From assembly GCF_002075795.1 (NCBI RefSeq), contig NZ_CP020472.1, positions 2,835,001 to 2,899,000 of the forward strand: 64,000 nucleotides of DNA, in the 5' to 3' direction. This document shows, piece after piece, positions 17,485 through 27,750 of this stretch (within the stretch, counting starts at the first letter, position 1; the number at the start of each line of letters is the position of its first letter). The notes below the pieces were generated by a model, which did not search any database, was not told where the DNA came from, and saw only the letters and a list, made by a program, of their open reading frames with translations. The stretch comes from Shewanella japonica. Its GTDB lineage: Bacteria; Pseudomonadota; Gammaproteobacteria; Enterobacterales; Shewanellaceae. The translations under genes and the position numbers were made by a program.

Positions 17485-18363
17485 CTACATGTCCACATCG
17501 ACAATGTAATGCCCCTGAAGCCAATTGCGACCAATAAGTAATTTATAGGTCATTTTGCTTCGGTCCCTTAAGTTAACATCAACTTTGAATTCTTGACCTG
17601 GTTCACCAATGGTTAACGTCACCATATATCTAATTTCACTACCCTGAGCATTACGAATAAGTGACGTGCTATGAATTCTTGCAGTAACGTCTACTGTTTC
17701 ATTTTTCTCATTCATGGTTGTAAATGTCACATCTTTACCGACATTGTTTTCCATGTTTTCTTTATCTTCATCTTTAATTCTTAAGTTTGTTGCATGAAGT
17801 GAATTCTCGACCGCACCAGTATCAATACGAGTATCAAACATCAAACCAGACTCAACAATGCTAATGCCCGTTGTTGGACCGATAAATTTCTTTTCTGAAA
17901 CATCAACCACATACTTTCCTTTAAGCCAATTACGACCAATAAGTAGTTTGTAATCCATGGTTGTTCTATCTCGTAAATTAACCTTAACTTTACGAGTGTT
18001 ATCACCAAACTTAATCGGTAACTTTACTGCATAACGTGTTTCTGTACCTTGAGAGTTACTTACCGTAGATGTACCAACAATTTCAGCAGTAACGACTTGC
18101 TTCTCGCCTTTTTCATTAAACGTAGTAAAAGTAACGTCTTTACCCACATTATCTTTCATTTTAGTTGCGCTGCCACCAGCAACAGAAATATCTAATGCAT
18201 GTAATGACGAGTTCACTGCACCGGTATCCATTCTTGCCTCAAACACGATGCCATCAGCACTGACTGACATCATCTCAGTTTGTCCTAAGACTTGTTTGTC
18301 TACAGCAAAACTTGAAAAAGAAACTCCACCTATTAATAGTGCGACAATGACAGATTTAAGCAT
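17485..18363 (-). CDS. Secreted tandem retropepsin-like protein (RimK/LysX protease family, PF05618)
   Basis: 292 aa with a signal peptide (MLKSVIVALLIGGVSFSSFA). It is built of two homologous halves (about 24-155 and 165-292), each with an aspartic protease-like RMDTGA or RIDTGA (Asp46 and Asp181), an NSSLHA/ENSLHA segment, NVGKDVTFTT, NLRDR and YKLLIGRNWL motifs. Most family members have one such domain, about 150-170 aa, and act as dimers; here the dimer appears fused. Family members are retropepsin-like aspartic proteases, older names being 'ATP-dependent zinc protease'. A periplasmic role is inferred from the signal peptide; substrate unknown. It shares the terminator with the lapGD operon. 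Confidence 0.8.
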   Translation of the reverse strand: MLKSVIVALLIGGVSFSSFAVDKQVLGQTEMMSVSADGIVFEARMDTGAVNSSLHALDISVAGGSATKMKDNVGKDVTFTTFNEKGEKQVVTAEIVGTSTVSNSQGTETRYAVKLPIKFGDNTRKVKVNLRDRTTMDYKLLIGRNWLKGKYVVDVSEKKFIGPTTGISIVESGLMFDTRIDTGAVENSLHATNLRIKDEDKENMENNVGKDVTFTTMNEKNETVDVTARIHSTSLIRNAQGSEIRYMVTLTIGEPGQEFKVDVNLRDRSKMTYKLLIGRNWLQGHYIVDVDM

Positions 18364-18403
18364 TTGGATTCCTAATTATGACTTTTAAAAACAAGGTGCG
18401 GGT

Positions 18404-18754
18404 TTATCGTAAAATTTGTTCGATTTCTTTATCAAAAAGGTTTTTGATTAAACCAGAAAACTCTGTAATAAAAACTGATTGCTCTGGCGTGGCATTATGG
18501 CTAGCTACACTTGCTAAAATTTCTTCAAGATCATAGACAATAGCGTCGATTTCTCGAATCACCTTATTACGTTGCGCGAAAGATAAATTAGGGTTTTGAC
18601 CACAAACCATGATGATTTGTGCAGAGAGTTGATCTTCAAATAATTCCATCACCGTTTGATTATTGATGCTGGTATCTTCTGAAGCTTCAAATAAACCAAG
18701 GTGTTCTGTTAAATATTGAATTAAGTGAATATAGCCGTCTTTATCAGTGACCAT
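18404..18754 (-). CDS. DUF3802-like protein
   Basis: 116 aa acidic, helical, cytosolic-looking protein with no signal peptide. The beginning (DGYIHLIQYLTEHL) and end (EFSGLIKNLFDKEI) match my memory of the DUF3802 family (PF12290), small proteins of Shewanella and Vibrio with no known function. It lies between the secreted retropepsin-like gene (40 bp downstream) and yceI (53 bp upstream), all on the same strand. No functional residues are recognised. Confidence 0.6.
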   Translation of the reverse strand: MVTDKDGYIHLIQYLTEHLGLFEASEDTSINNQTVMELFEDQLSAQIIMVCGQNPNLSFAQRNKVIREIDAIVYDLEEILASVASHNATPEQSVFITEFSGLIKNLFDKEIEQILR

Positions 18755-18770
18755 TAAATGCCCTATTAAC

Positions 18771-18798
18771 GTGGCTTAAGCTGTTAACTATAAGCCAC
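18771..18798. other. 8-bp inverted repeat between yceI-like and DUF3802-like genes
   Basis: GTGGCTTA and TAAGCCAC enclose a 12-nt loop just after the end of the yceI-like gene. No T-run follows in either direction, so termination would be weak. It could be an mRNA-stabilising hairpin. Confidence 0.4.
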
Positions 18799-18807
18799 AT
18801 TGTATAA

Positions 18808-19401
18808 TTATTGAGACAGAGTGAGTACAAACGATACGGGAACAGCTAAGCTTATACTGCTTAATCCAGCTATTTCACGTAATTTGTTAACCCCTTCTAC
18901 TAAATCGAAATCATTCGCCTGTACAATTACTGGCGCTAAACTGCTTACTACCATTTTGGTATCAGAAAGCTTTGCCACCAATACATCAAACGACATTTGG
19001 CGGGTTTTACCATGCAAATCAATAGTGCCATCAATTTGTGTCATTAACGTTGAGCCGACACTCAAATCTGCCAGCAATTTCGGGTTAATCACTGAATTTA
19101 ATTTCACTTGTGGGTATTTAGCCACTTCGAATAACATGGTTTGCATTCTTTCATCACGTATTTCAATCCCTGTATCTACACTGACTAATTCAATCGTTAA
19201 ATTGAATGCTCCTTCAGGGGTTAAGCTGCCACTGACCTGTTTAAAGTCATGTACTTCTGCAATATCGCCTTTTTTAACAGAAATAAAACTGACCTTTGAA
19301 TGCCCTTGCTTGACCTGCCAGTCAGCGGCGAACGCCGATGCAGATAATAGCGCTGTTGACACTAATGCCACTGGTAACGCTGTTAGCCATTTTTTCATCA
19401 T
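18808..19401 (-). CDS. YceI family periplasmic protein
   Basis: 197 aa. Signal peptide about 1-25 (LSASAFA then AD). The YceI lipocalin-like barrel (PF04264) is shown by DWQVKQGHSKVSFISVKKG at the start, GIEIRDERMQTMLFEVAKYP in the middle (typical R-x5-L-F-x-YP region) and GTIDLHGKTRQMSFDV. Members bind isoprenoid or other amphipathic ligands; the physiological role of this one is unknown. It follows the general length of 190-200 aa. Possibly co-transcribed with the DUF3802-like gene. Confidence 0.9.
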   Translation of the reverse strand: MMKKWLTALPVALVSTALLSASAFAADWQVKQGHSKVSFISVKKGDIAEVHDFKQVSGSLTPEGAFNLTIELVSVDTGIEIRDERMQTMLFEVAKYPQVKLNSVINPKLLADLSVGSTLMTQIDGTIDLHGKTRQMSFDVLVAKLSDTKMVVSSLAPVIVQANDFDLVEGVNKLREIAGLSSISLAVPVSFVLTLSQ

Positions 19402-19488
19402 TAATCCCTTTTGTGAATAAAAACAGTTAAATTATAGATTAAAATTTATTAACTCGACTGGAATCAACCAAGCTATTATTTTCTGAAC

Positions 19489-19938
19489 TTATAAACGGCT
19501 CAGCCATTTATCTAACGCCTGTGCAAATGCATGTTTATCTGCCTGAGAAAAGCTATTTGGCCCCGTTGTATGGACACCACTGCTGCGAAGCTCTTCCATA
19601 AAATCTCGCATAGTTAATCTTTGTTTTATATTGTCAACAGTGTATATATCACCTCTTGGATTAAACACGACTGCGCCTTTGTCTATCGCATCAGCAGCCA
19701 AAGGAATATCACCAGTGATCACCAAATCACCCGCGTTAAGCTGCTCAACAATGTAGTTGTCTGCTTCATCAAATCCAGAACTCACTCTAACAACAGAAAT
19801 ATTAGGTGAAGCAGGTACTCGAATTAACTGATTAGCAACAAGTACGAGAGGAATCGTTTTACGGTCTGCCGCTCTAAATAACATGTCTTTTACTGGGTTT
19901 GGGCATGCATCTGCATCAACCCATATTTTATGGCTCAT
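19489..19938 (-). CDS. yaiI: YaiI/YqxD family protein (DUF188)
   Basis: 149 aa, normal length. The family start [21 protein letters not shown] is unmistakable, with the conserved D-x-D-A-C-P. Later come [18 protein letters not shown] and [20 protein letters not shown], followed by NPRGDIYT. The fold is PIN-like with conserved acidic residues, so nuclease activity is suspected, but no function is established. Same strand as pdxH, 53 bp downstream of it. Confidence 0.92.
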   Translation of the reverse strand: MSHKIWVDADACPNPVKDMLFRAADRKTIPLVLVANQLIRVPASPNISVVRVSSGFDEADNYIVEQLNAGDLVITGDIPLAADAIDKGAVVFNPRGDIYTVDNIKQRLTMRDFMEELRSSGVHTTGPNSFSQADKHAFAQALDKWLSRL

Positions 19939-19991
19939 TTTTTCTTCTTTAAAGTAAAGTCTGGCTCATTAATCTGGCTTCCCTAAGAAAA

Positions 19992-20630
19992 TTAAGGCGC
20001 TAATCTATCGATATTCCAACCGGATGGTAACTTTTGATATATAAATCGATCATGTAATCGTTTTTCACCGCCTTGCCAAAACTCGATACTTTGCGGCTTA
20101 ACTCTATAGCCTCCCCAAAACTTGGGAAGTGGCACATCGCCTTTTGCAAACTTGGCTTTCATTTCGTTAAATTTGGTTTCTAATGCTTGGCGTGCACTAA
20201 TTTTACTTGATTGATTTGATACCCATGCAGCAACTTGGCTATCTTTTGGCCTTGTCATAAAGTACTTAGTCACTTCCATCATCGATAATGGCTCGGCTTC
20301 TCCGGTAATAGCCACTTGGCGCTCTAGAGGATGCCATGGGAACAATAAGCTGGTTTTTGCATTATTCGCTAAATGGGTAGCTTTTCGGCTTTCAAGGTTG
20401 GTGAAAAATACAAAACCATCATTATCAAATTTTTTTAATAACACAATGCGCTGAAAGGGTTGACCATCAGCATCCACTGTCGCAACACACATCGCAGTGG
20501 GATCTGTTAACTCAGCATGTTTAGCCTGCTCAATCCACTTTTCAAATAACACAAGTGGGTTTTCAGGTAAGTCTTTGCGGCGTAATCCACCTTGAGTATA
20601 CTCTCGGCGGATATCAGTTAAATCATTCAT
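19992..20630 (-). CDS. pdxH: Pyridoxine/pyridoxamine 5'-phosphate oxidase
   Basis: 212 aa; E. coli PdxH is 218 aa. FMN-dependent oxidation of PNP or PMP to pyridoxal 5'-phosphate, the final step of the vitamin B6 pathway and salvage. Motifs: [20 protein letters not shown] at the N-terminus, [19 protein letters not shown] (FMN site), [31 protein letters not shown] and the C-terminal signature [18 protein letters not shown] with GWNIDRLAP as the exact end. PLP is also the cofactor of SpeA encoded nearby, although the operons appear separate. Confidence 0.96.
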   Translation of the reverse strand: MNDLTDIRREYTQGGLRRKDLPENPLVLFEKWIEQAKHAELTDPTAMCVATVDADGQPFQRIVLLKKFDNDGFVFFTNLESRKATHLANNAKTSLLFPWHPLERQVAITGEAEPLSMMEVTKYFMTRPKDSQVAAWVSNQSSKISARQALETKFNEMKAKFAKGDVPLPKFWGGYRVKPQSIEFWQGGEKRLHDRFIYQKLPSGWNIDRLAP

Positions 20631-20814
20631 TAATATCCCTCTTTTATTCTCATCATTATACTCAAAGATACTGATATATGATCATTACATACTGGATAAA
20701 TTCAGGGAAACATTAAGCTCGACGATTCAAGTCATTTCAAAAGGCTTCACTCTGAATATAGCCACAACACGGCGTCTGCATACGACGCTAAATAAGGTTC
20801 AACCTCTTAAATAT

Positions 20815-20843
20815 AAAAAAGCCAGCAATAATCGCTGGCTTTA
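20815..20843 (-). terminator. Intrinsic terminator of the spe operon
   Basis: GCCAGC and GCTGGC pair (loop AATAATC), extended by AAA/TTT. Read on the minus strand, the stem is followed by a T-run (A-run 20815-20820 on plus). It lies about 22 bp after the speB stop. Confidence 0.85.
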
Positions 20844-20864
20844 ATTTAGCTATAAACCTTGGTG

Positions 20865-21797
20865 CTACTTTTTCACCAAACCTTTACCTTCTGCCCATAC
20901 GTGCAGCATTTCTAGTCCCAGTGTTGCGCCTGCTAGTGCGGTAATATCAGCAGAATCATATGCTGGAGCAACTTCGACTACGTCCATTCCGACTATGTTC
21001 ATGCCACGTAATCCACGAATGATTTTCATTGCTTTATCACTTGTTAGGCCACCACACACTGGTGTACCAGTACCTGGCGCATAAGCAGGGTCTAAACAGT
21101 CAATATCAAATGTGACATACAAAGGCATATCACCTACCCGCTGTTTAATTTGCGTGACGATTTGATCTGCAGTTAACTCATTCGCTTGTGCTGCATCAAT
21201 AACATCAAACAAGTGCTCCGCTTTGTTGTACTCGGTTCTGATCCCCACTTGAATTGAGTTTTCAGGCGCAATCAAGCCTTCATTAGGCGCATGATAAAAC
21301 ATTGTGCCATGATCATACTTACTACCTTGGCTATATGTATCGGTATGAGCATCAAAATGCAGCAATGCCATTTTTCCGTACTTTTTGTGATGAGCACGTA
21401 GCAAAGGCAATGTCACAAAATGGTCACCACCAAAACTTAGCAAGGCTTTGTCACTCTCTAAAATACGCGTTGCAAATGCTTCTAGACGAGTCGTGAAATC
21501 TTCTTGATCGCCACAATCAAAAACTAAGTCACCCGCATCAACGACATTAATGGTTTCACAAATAGAAAAATCCCAAGGCCAGCGAGTCTCCTCCCAAGCA
21601 AGGTTAACAGATGCACGGCGAATGGCTTCAGGTCCCATTCTGCCACCAGAGCGGCCTGTCGTTGCCATATCAAAAGGTAAACCGATGACAACAACATCAG
21701 CATTGGTTTCTGTTGGTTTAAAATTTAATGGCTGACGTAAATATCCAAATGCATTGGAATACAGTGAATAATCTGCTTTTTCAGCAAAAGTGCTCAT
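20865..21797 (-). CDS. speB: Agmatinase
   Basis: 310 aa ureohydrolase (E. coli SpeB 306 aa). Hydrolyses agmatine to putrescine and urea with two Mn ions. Metal-binding motifs are all present: [22 protein letters not shown] and [19 protein letters not shown]. The N-terminal [20 protein letters not shown] loop is typical of agmatinases. It is the last gene of the speE-speA-speD-speB operon, 31 bp after speD, and supplies putrescine for SpeE from the agmatine made by SpeA. Confidence 0.96.
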   Translation of the reverse strand: MSTFAEKADYSLYSNAFGYLRQPLNFKPTETNADVVVIGLPFDMATTGRSGGRMGPEAIRRASVNLAWEETRWPWDFSICETINVVDAGDLVFDCGDQEDFTTRLEAFATRILESDKALLSFGGDHFVTLPLLRAHHKKYGKMALLHFDAHTDTYSQGSKYDHGTMFYHAPNEGLIAPENSIQVGIRTEYNKAEHLFDVIDAAQANELTADQIVTQIKQRVGDMPLYVTFDIDCLDPAYAPGTGTPVCGGLTSDKAMKIIRGLRGMNIVGMDVVEVAPAYDSADITALAGATLGLEMLHVWAEGKGLVKK

Positions 21798-21828
21798 AAA
21801 ACTCTCCGTAAAGGCAATAAGCCAATAA

Positions 21829-22758
21829 CTACAAATATTCTGGGATCAGTACTTCATGACAAAGTTGCTGATAATGACTGAAATCAATGTTGTAACCTTG
21901 TTCGGTTGCCAAAGAGCAACTGCCTAAACAAAGGTGAGCAGGAAATCCTTGGGTATTCTTAGGTGAATTAAACCCAATCACATCCCAACTGCCAGGGTTC
22001 AAAATTGACAGTAAACGAGCATAAATATCGACACTGTGATTGGCTAAATTAACATTGGTTTCAAGGCTCACATAAGAGCTTTTCTCTTGAGGTGTGATAT
22101 GAATAGTAAAATATTCATTGCCTTTAATGCCGTTAATTGAATAACCAAATGGCTCAAATAAAAAGTCATCAACAGCGAAATCAGGAAACAGCTCAGATAA
22201 CGCTAATAAATCCTGTATACCTTGTTTACTCTGATTTACGCCACGTAAATAATCCGCAGCCTTACCGTTAATGTGGTACATCAGTAATTCATTGGTTACG
22301 TCTGAATCACGTGCAATAAATGGCCGCTTAGTACTGAACATATAGTGGTGATGCGAATCTAAGTGGCCAATTCGGTATGCATTTCCTGCAATTGTTTTGC
22401 GTATTTTTTTCAAGTCATCTTGAAAAGAGCTTGATTGTAAGTGAGACAAATATTCATTTTTACGTTGGTAACTGGCAAATGCAATAGACTCTTCACCAAC
22501 ATGTTCGATGAATGACATCACAGCATCAGCCAGTGTTGTAGTGCCGCAGGTTAACATCACAAAACGGTCTTGCCAGACAAATAAACTAGACTCACTGAGT
22601 AAATAAGCATCGCAGTCTTCATTACTGATCGATGACAGAATTTCTGCATTAGCGCAGGCGACAATATCAGCCCAGAATGCTTGTCCAAATTCACGTATAT
22701 TCAAAGATGAGTCAGCAATAATGACTTCAATCTTTTTCTCTGAACCTTCAAAAAACAT
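21829..22758 (-). CDS. speD: S-adenosylmethionine decarboxylase, eukaryotic-type class
   Basis: 309 aa. Makes decarboxylated AdoMet, the aminopropyl donor for SpeE. The sequence follows the eukaryotic family (PF01536), not the E. coli SpeD or the short Bacillus SpeH type. It starts [11 protein letters not shown]. The self-cleavage site is [10 protein letters not shown], with predicted cut between Glu56 and Ser57 and Ser57 becoming the pyruvoyl group. CGTT follows (Cys71, equivalent of human Cys82). GYSINGIKG contains Ser207 and TIHITPQ contains His220, counterparts of the human processing residues Ser229 and His243. All key residues are present, so it should be active. It is embedded in a bacterial polyamine operon between speA and speB. 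Confidence 0.93.
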   Translation of the reverse strand: MFFEGSEKKIEVIIADSSLNIREFGQAFWADIVACANAEILSSISNEDCDAYLLSESSLFVWQDRFVMLTCGTTTLADAVMSFIEHVGEESIAFASYQRKNEYLSHLQSSSFQDDLKKIRKTIAGNAYRIGHLDSHHHYMFSTKRPFIARDSDVTNELLMYHINGKAADYLRGVNQSKQGIQDLLALSELFPDFAVDDFLFEPFGYSINGIKGNEYFTIHITPQEKSSYVSLETNVNLANHSVDIYARLLSILNPGSWDVIGFNSPKNTQGFPAHLCLGSCSLATEQGYNIDFSHYQQLCHEVLIPEYL

Positions 22759-22767
22759 ATTAAAACC

Positions 22768-22798
22768 TACAAAAGCAGAGCCATTTTATCGGCTCTGC
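22768..22798 (-). terminator. Internal hairpin/terminator between speA and speD
   Basis: On the minus strand GCAGAGCC and GGCTCTGC form a perfect 8-bp stem (22775-22798) with loop GATAAAAT. It is followed by TTTTGTAGGTTTT, placed 12 bp after the speA stop and 17-ish bp before the speD start. It looks like a partial terminator or attenuator that could lower speD-speB expression relative to speE-speA. Confidence 0.65.
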
Positions 22799-22809
22799 GG
22801 GTACTCGTA

Positions 22810-24723
22810 TTACGAAAAATCTTCTAAATAGGTATAACCTTTAAGACCTAACTGTAACTCTTCTAGTATTGATGTTCTTTCATCCTCAGCAATATGCTGA
22901 TTGACCAATTCTTCATAAGTTCGCATAAACGCAACGGCGTCTAAATTCACATAGCGAAGTACATCAGCAACTGTATCACCAGCAAGAACAGACTCAATAT
23001 TTGGAATACCGCTTTCTTCAACCCTAACGACAGCAGAGTTGGTATCACCAAATAAATTGTGCATATCACCTAAAATCTCTTGATAAGCACCAACCATGAA
23101 AAAGCCGATCAAATAAGGGCTTTCAGGTGTCCAAGCAGGAACAGGTAACGTAGTCTCAATACCTTGACCGTCTACATATTGATCAACAATACCATCCGAG
23201 TCACAGGTAATATCTAACATCACAGCCCGTCTTTCTGGTGGCTTATCAAGTCCGCTCAATGGCAGAACAGGGAATACTTGATCAATCCCCCATGCATCGG
23301 GAATAGATTGAAATAAAGAGAAGTTAACAAAGAACTTATCCGCTAACTTTTCATTCAACTCATCAATAATGGGTCTGTGATAACGGTTATTATTACTCAA
23401 CAAACTCTTAAGAGCATGACAAACACGCAAGTTAGTTTGCTCAGCCCAAGCACGTTGCATTAATGTCAGTTGCCCGACAGAAAATAACGAGTGCGCTTCA
23501 GCAATATCGCTTTGAGTATCATGATAAATCTCAATAATAGCCCGATTATCAGGACGCTCACTCATATCAGTCCAAGACATCCACATATTATGAAGTAGCT
23601 GCGGCGCATCTTCCTCGGGCGGTTGAATGTCCTCAGGCTTGTATGATTCAGTGCCAATAACGTCAGTGATTAACACCGCGTGATGCGCTGTTAAGTGACG
23701 ACCCGACTCAGAAATAATACGTGGCATTGGCTGCTCATATTCATTACAAATATCAGTTAACACATTGACGATATTATTGGCGTATTCAGTCAAACCATAA
23801 TTCATCGAGTTATTACTTTGACTTCGAGTACCGTCATAATCTACAGCTAAGCCGCCGCCCACATCAAAGGTATCGATAAGTGCGCCCATTTTACGCAACT
23901 CACAGTAAAAGCGGCCAGCTTCACTTACACCTTGGCGAATATCTCTAATATTGGCGATTTGCGAACCCAAGTGGAAATGAATTAATTGCAGCGAACTCAT
24001 CATATTGAGCTCTTCTAATTCATTAAGCACCTTAAGCACTTGCGCTGCAGATAAACCAAACTTTGATTTTTCTCCACCGCTGGCTTGCCACTTACCTTTG
24101 CCTTGAAAAGCAAGTCTAGTGCGGATACCCAGTCTTGGCGTCACCCCCAAATTTTTAGATTCTTCAAGAATCAACTTTAGCTCAGAGATTTTCTCGATGA
24201 CGATGTAAACTTTATGACCAAGCTTTTCACCGATGAGTGCTAAACGCACATACTCTTTATCTTTGTAACCGTTACAAACGATAACTGAGCTGGCTTTTTG
24301 CGCCATAGCAAGTACGGCCATTAACTCAGGCTTACTACCTGCTTCCAGCCCTAGTTGTGGCACTTCCTTTGACTTTTGGCTAGCCAAAATCTCTTCAACA
24401 ACGGTTTGCTGTTGGTTTACTTTAATCGGATACACTAACAAGTAATCATTTTGATACTCGTATTTTTGAATCGCCGCATTAAAGGCATCACATAAGTTTT
24501 CAACTCTGCGATGTAAAATTTGTGGGAAACGCACTAAAACCGGTAAAGCAACCCCAGCTTTAACCATATCTTTAGCCAGCTCATTTAATCCGATAGTGCA
24601 TTCTGGTTTATTCGGATCAGGGGTTACTGTCACCTCGCCACTATCATCAATACCAAAATACTGTTGACTCCAATGTGTCACGTTATAACTTGCACGAGCA
24701 TTTTCGATAGACCAATCTTTCAT
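22810..24723 (-). CDS. speA: Biosynthetic arginine decarboxylase
   Basis: 637 aa from the ATG at 24723 ([20 protein letters not shown]). An ATG three codons upstream is only one base from the GGA, so the second ATG fits the ribosome binding site better. PLP-dependent fold III decarboxylase converting arginine to agmatine and CO2. Motifs: PLP-lysine in [56 protein letters not shown], and [17 protein letters not shown] with the substrate-binding cysteine. It sits 27 bp after speE and directs the operon to the agmatine route. Confidence 0.96.
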   Translation of the reverse strand: MKDWSIENARASYNVTHWSQQYFGIDDSGEVTVTPDPNKPECTIGLNELAKDMVKAGVALPVLVRFPQILHRRVENLCDAFNAAIQKYEYQNDYLLVYPIKVNQQQTVVEEILASQKSKEVPQLGLEAGSKPELMAVLAMAQKASSVIVCNGYKDKEYVRLALIGEKLGHKVYIVIEKISELKLILEESKNLGVTPRLGIRTRLAFQGKGKWQASGGEKSKFGLSAAQVLKVLNELEELNMMSSLQLIHFHLGSQIANIRDIRQGVSEAGRFYCELRKMGALIDTFDVGGGLAVDYDGTRSQSNNSMNYGLTEYANNIVNVLTDICNEYEQPMPRIISESGRHLTAHHAVLITDVIGTESYKPEDIQPPEEDAPQLLHNMWMSWTDMSERPDNRAIIEIYHDTQSDIAEAHSLFSVGQLTLMQRAWAEQTNLRVCHALKSLLSNNNRYHRPIIDELNEKLADKFFVNFSLFQSIPDAWGIDQVFPVLPLSGLDKPPERRAVMLDITCDSDGIVDQYVDGQGIETTLPVPAWTPESPYLIGFFMVGAYQEILGDMHNLFGDTNSAVVRVEESGIPNIESVLAGDTVADVLRYVNLDAVAFMRTYEELVNQHIAEDERTSILEELQLGLKGYTYLEDFS

Positions 24724-24750
24724 ATTATCCATTCCGTCTATTCAAGCAGA

Positions 24751-25629
24751 TTATGCAGTTACCGACTGTGCGGACTTCACTGCAGTTTCAACAAAAGCGG
24801 GCAAAGCAAAGCTCGCCATGTGTAGAGCTGGCGTATAATACTGAGTGCTAATATTCGCCTTTTCAAAACGTTGCTTGAGGCTAGTCAAGTCAAGTTCTCT
24901 GGCCGATACATCATCAGTTGCCCAAGCAAACGCCATTGTGCCACCAATATAAGTAGGTACGGCAGCATTGTAAAACCAGCAATCTTTTACATAAGGACTT
25001 AACCGCCTTACAGTGTCTTGTAATTCTTCTGGTTGCATAAATGCAACCCCATTTTGAGCAACAAAAATCCCTTTTTCAGTGAGGCATCTTTTACAGTTTT
25101 CATAAAATGCAGAGCTAAATAATACTTCGCCAGGGCCAATAGGATCGGTGCAATCTGAAATAATTACATCAAATTGCTGCTGACATTGCTCGATAAAATG
25201 CATTCCATCATCAATCACTAACGATACTCGATCGTCATCAAATGCGCCCTGAGAATGTTGTGGGAAATAGGTTTTACACATTTCGACTACGTTAGCATCG
25301 ATTTCTACCATAGTAACCTGCTCAACGTGTTTATGCTTCAGTACTTGGCGCAGCATACCACCATCGCCGCCACCAATAATCAACACCTTTTTAGCATCAC
25401 CATGAGCAATAATAGGCACATGAGTCATCATTTCATGGTAAACAAATTCGTCTTTTTCGGTAGTCTGAATTGCACCGTTTAACGCCATTACACGGCCAAA
25501 GTGTTTATTTTCAAAAATACTTAAATGCCACTGTTCCGTTTTCTGTTCAAAAAGAACGTGTTCAACTTCAAAGTATTGGCCATAAGCCGGATGTAATGTT
25601 TCGTAATAAATATTTGATTTGTTTAGCAT
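24751..25629 (-). CDS. speE: Polyamine aminopropyltransferase (spermidine synthase)
   Basis: 292 aa (E. coli SpeE 288). Transfers the aminopropyl group from decarboxylated AdoMet to putrescine, giving spermidine and methylthioadenosine. Motifs: [37 protein letters not shown] (nucleotide-binding Gly-rich loop), [32 protein letters not shown] and [14 protein letters not shown], the last being the gatekeeping loop with its catalytic Asp. It is the first gene of the operon; the 490 bp upstream carries the promoter. Confidence 0.96.
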   Translation of the reverse strand: MLNKSNIYYETLHPAYGQYFEVEHVLFEQKTEQWHLSIFENKHFGRVMALNGAIQTTEKDEFVYHEMMTHVPIIAHGDAKKVLIIGGGDGGMLRQVLKHKHVEQVTMVEIDANVVEMCKTYFPQHSQGAFDDDRVSLVIDDGMHFIEQCQQQFDVIISDCTDPIGPGEVLFSSAFYENCKRCLTEKGIFVAQNGVAFMQPEELQDTVRRLSPYVKDCWFYNAAVPTYIGGTMAFAWATDDVSARELDLTSLKQRFEKANISTQYYTPALHMASFALPAFVETAVKSAQSVTA

Positions 25630-26118
25630 GTATATTGTCCAACGTTGTCGCTAATATCCAGACATTAACAACGTAGATTTAAGTAAAAATAACAATGTCG
25701 ACTCAATTCAGCCACGGTGGTGATTGAGTCTCTATCCATGAGGTTCGATTCTTTGGTAGCCATAACAGTTAATCCGTCAAGCTAAACCCGACTTTTTCAA
25801 ACTCTAAAACACTCATTGAGCTCAAACAAAAAAGCGGCGCAATTAAACCCTGCAAACCATTATAATGCAAGTAAGAAAAACCTATTTTAGTATAAATTTA
25901 ATTCAATATTTCTATCATCGCTTTGACATATGTTTTTTTTGTTAAAAACCAGTCATTTCGCAATCTTTTTTCTTTATGATCAACTGCATTTATTTAACGA
26001 ATTGCACGCCTGTTACTGATTATATTTGTTTAGTTGGCTAACCCAAGTTACATGCCTTGCATATTGAGTATATAATTAGCGTGTTTTTACATTATCTTTA
26101 AGTCAAATAGAGTCAACA
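25630..26118. other. Divergent intergenic region speE / cvfB-like
   Basis: About 490 bp of AT-rich DNA with no credible ORF. It must contain the promoter for speE on the minus strand. The only signal I can support is the -10/-35 pair before the cvfB-like gene, listed separately. Confidence 0.6.
26047..26076 (+). promoter_or_regulatory. Candidate promoter of the cvfB-like gene
   Basis: A perfect TATAAT (26071-26076) with GTTACA (4 of 6) 18 bp upstream. It gives a leader of about 36 nt to the ATG at 26119. Confidence 0.5.
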
Positions 26119-26952
26119 ATGATACAAATCGGAAAGCGTTATTCTTTAGAAGTCGTTAAGCAAGTTAGTTTTGGTGTATATGTTAATGCCCAAGAGTTAG
26201 GACAAGTATTACTACCAAACAAATTTGTGCCTAAAGACTGTCAAGTCGGCGACATGGTAGATGTCTTTCTGTATCTAGATTCTGAAGACATTGTTATTGC
26301 AACAACCCAGAAACCTTATGCTCAAGTAGGCGAATTTGCTTACCTAGAAGCAATTGCAACAGGACCTTATGGTGCCTTTTTGGATTGGGGACTAGAAAAA
26401 GATTTACTTCTGCCTTTTGGTGAACAGCACCGTAGCATAGAAGAAGGTAAATCTTATTTAGTGTATGTCCATGCCAATCATGTTGATGAACGTATTATGG
26501 CGTCGTCTAAAGTGGATAAGTTTTTAGATAAAACCCCGGCTGAATACACCGTTGGTCAACAAGTCGACCTTATTATTGGTGGCACCACCGATTTAGGTTT
26601 CAAAGCCATCATTAATAACGCTCATTGGGGCGTGTTATTTCAAAATGAAGTATTCCAACGTCTAAGTTTTGGTCAATCTATCAAAGGTTATATCAAACAA
26701 GTACGTGCTGATGGCAAAGTTGATTTAATTTTACAAAAAGCTGATAAGCAAAACCTTGATAGAAATGCTGAAACGATTATTAATAAATTGCATCGCGCAG
26801 GTGGTTTTTTACCGCTCAATGACAAAACCGATTCAGCGATTATTTATGATCAGATGGCTATGAGTAAAAAAGCATTCAAGCGCAGTATCGGCGGTTTATT
26901 TAAAGCAGGCCAAATCAGTATCGAGGATGACGGCATCAGATTGCTCAAATAG
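26119..26952 (+). CDS. CvfB/YitL-like S1 domain RNA-binding protein
   Basis: 277 aa. N-terminal and central S1-like OB domains: MIQIGKRYSLEVVKQVSFGVYV (domain 1), then GEFAYLEAIATGPYGAFLDWGLEKDLLLPFGEQ (domain 2), and GQQVDLIIGGTTDLGFKAII (domain 3). A C-terminal winged helix follows, ending in YDQMAMSKKAFKRSIGGLFKAGQISI. This is the architecture of conserved virulence factor B (CvfB), an RNA-binding protein whose cellular target is poorly known. It is a single gene closed by a terminator before yceH. Confidence 0.9.
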   Translation: MIQIGKRYSLEVVKQVSFGVYVNAQELGQVLLPNKFVPKDCQVGDMVDVFLYLDSEDIVIATTQKPYAQVGEFAYLEAIATGPYGAFLDWGLEKDLLLPFGEQHRSIEEGKSYLVYVHANHVDERIMASSKVDKFLDKTPAEYTVGQQVDLIIGGTTDLGFKAIINNAHWGVLFQNEVFQRLSFGQSIKGYIKQVRADGKVDLILQKADKQNLDRNAETIINKLHRAGGFLPLNDKTDSAIIYDQMAMSKKAFKRSIGGLFKAGQISIEDDGIRLLK

Positions 26953-26978
26953 TCTGCAACACTGCTGAATTATTTGAT

Positions 26979-27016
26979 AAAAAGCATGGTTCTGTTATAA
27001 CAAACCATGCTTTTTT
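26979..27016 (+). terminator. Intrinsic terminator after the cvfB-like gene
   Basis: AAAAAGCATGGTT and AACCATGCTTTTTT pair around a short loop (CTGTTATAACA region). The stem is followed by a T-rich tract. Confidence 0.9.
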
Positions 27017-27030
27017 ATTTGGAGTAATTT

Positions 27031-27690
27031 ATGGAACTTAGCAATCAAGAAGCCCGAGTCATCGGCTGTTTATTAGAAAAAGAAATTACTACCCCAGAAC
27101 AGTACCCGCTTTCAATCAATAGTTTGACCATGGCATGCAATCAAAAAAGTAGCCGTGAACCTGTAATGAGCTTGTCAGAGCAAGAAACTCAAGACATCAT
27201 CGATAGCCTCACTAAAAAACGTCTTATCAGTGAACAAACAGGCTTTGGCAGTAGAGTCGTTAAATATAAGCATCGCTTTTGTAATACTGAATTTAGTGAC
27301 TTACAGTTTTCTGCAGAACAATTAGCTGTCATCATCGTGTTATTGCTACGTGGCCCACAAACGCCAGGGGAGCTCAAAACACGTTGTAATCGACTATTTG
27401 ATTTTGAGAGCCCACAACAAGTTGAAAGCGCCCTTCACTCTTTAGCCTCACGAGATGAGCCTTTAGTTGTGCAACTTCCTCGTGAAGCCAATCGCCGAGA
27501 TAGCCGCTATGCTCAACTCTTCTCTGATAAGCATTATCTAGAGCAAGGGACAACGCAATTTGAAGTCAACACAGCGCCAGCAGCAAAAACGTCTACGAAC
27601 CAAATACTGCAAGAGCGAGTAACCTCTTTAGAAGAACAGGTCGCCGATTTGACAAAGCGCTTATCCGAACTTGAACAACTACTTGATTAA
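27031..27690 (+). CDS. yceH: YceH family protein (DUF480)
   Basis: 219 aa. The start [28 protein letters not shown] is the family signature. Two winged-helix domains follow ([16 protein letters not shown]-like junction, then [22 protein letters not shown]). The C-terminus is a predicted coiled coil ([19 protein letters not shown]). The family is widespread in gammaproteobacteria and of unknown function; the fold suggests DNA binding. GGAG is suitably placed before the ATG, 15 bp after the preceding terminator. Confidence 0.93.
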   Translation: MELSNQEARVIGCLLEKEITTPEQYPLSINSLTMACNQKSSREPVMSLSEQETQDIIDSLTKKRLISEQTGFGSRVVKYKHRFCNTEFSDLQFSAEQLAVIIVLLLRGPQTPGELKTRCNRLFDFESPQQVESALHSLASRDEPLVVQLPREANRRDSRYAQLFSDKHYLEQGTTQFEVNTAPAAKTSTNQILQERVTSLEEQVADLTKRLSELEQLLD

Positions 27691-27750
27691 GCTAATGAGT
27701 AAAAAGTACAAAGTAACATTGGCTTAACAATAATTAATCTCTAAAGCATG

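Noticed and set aside
18821-19420. 199-aa ORF on the plus strand opposite yceI
   Set aside because: It is fully antisense to the YceI-like gene, has no family features and reflects the codon bias of the real gene.
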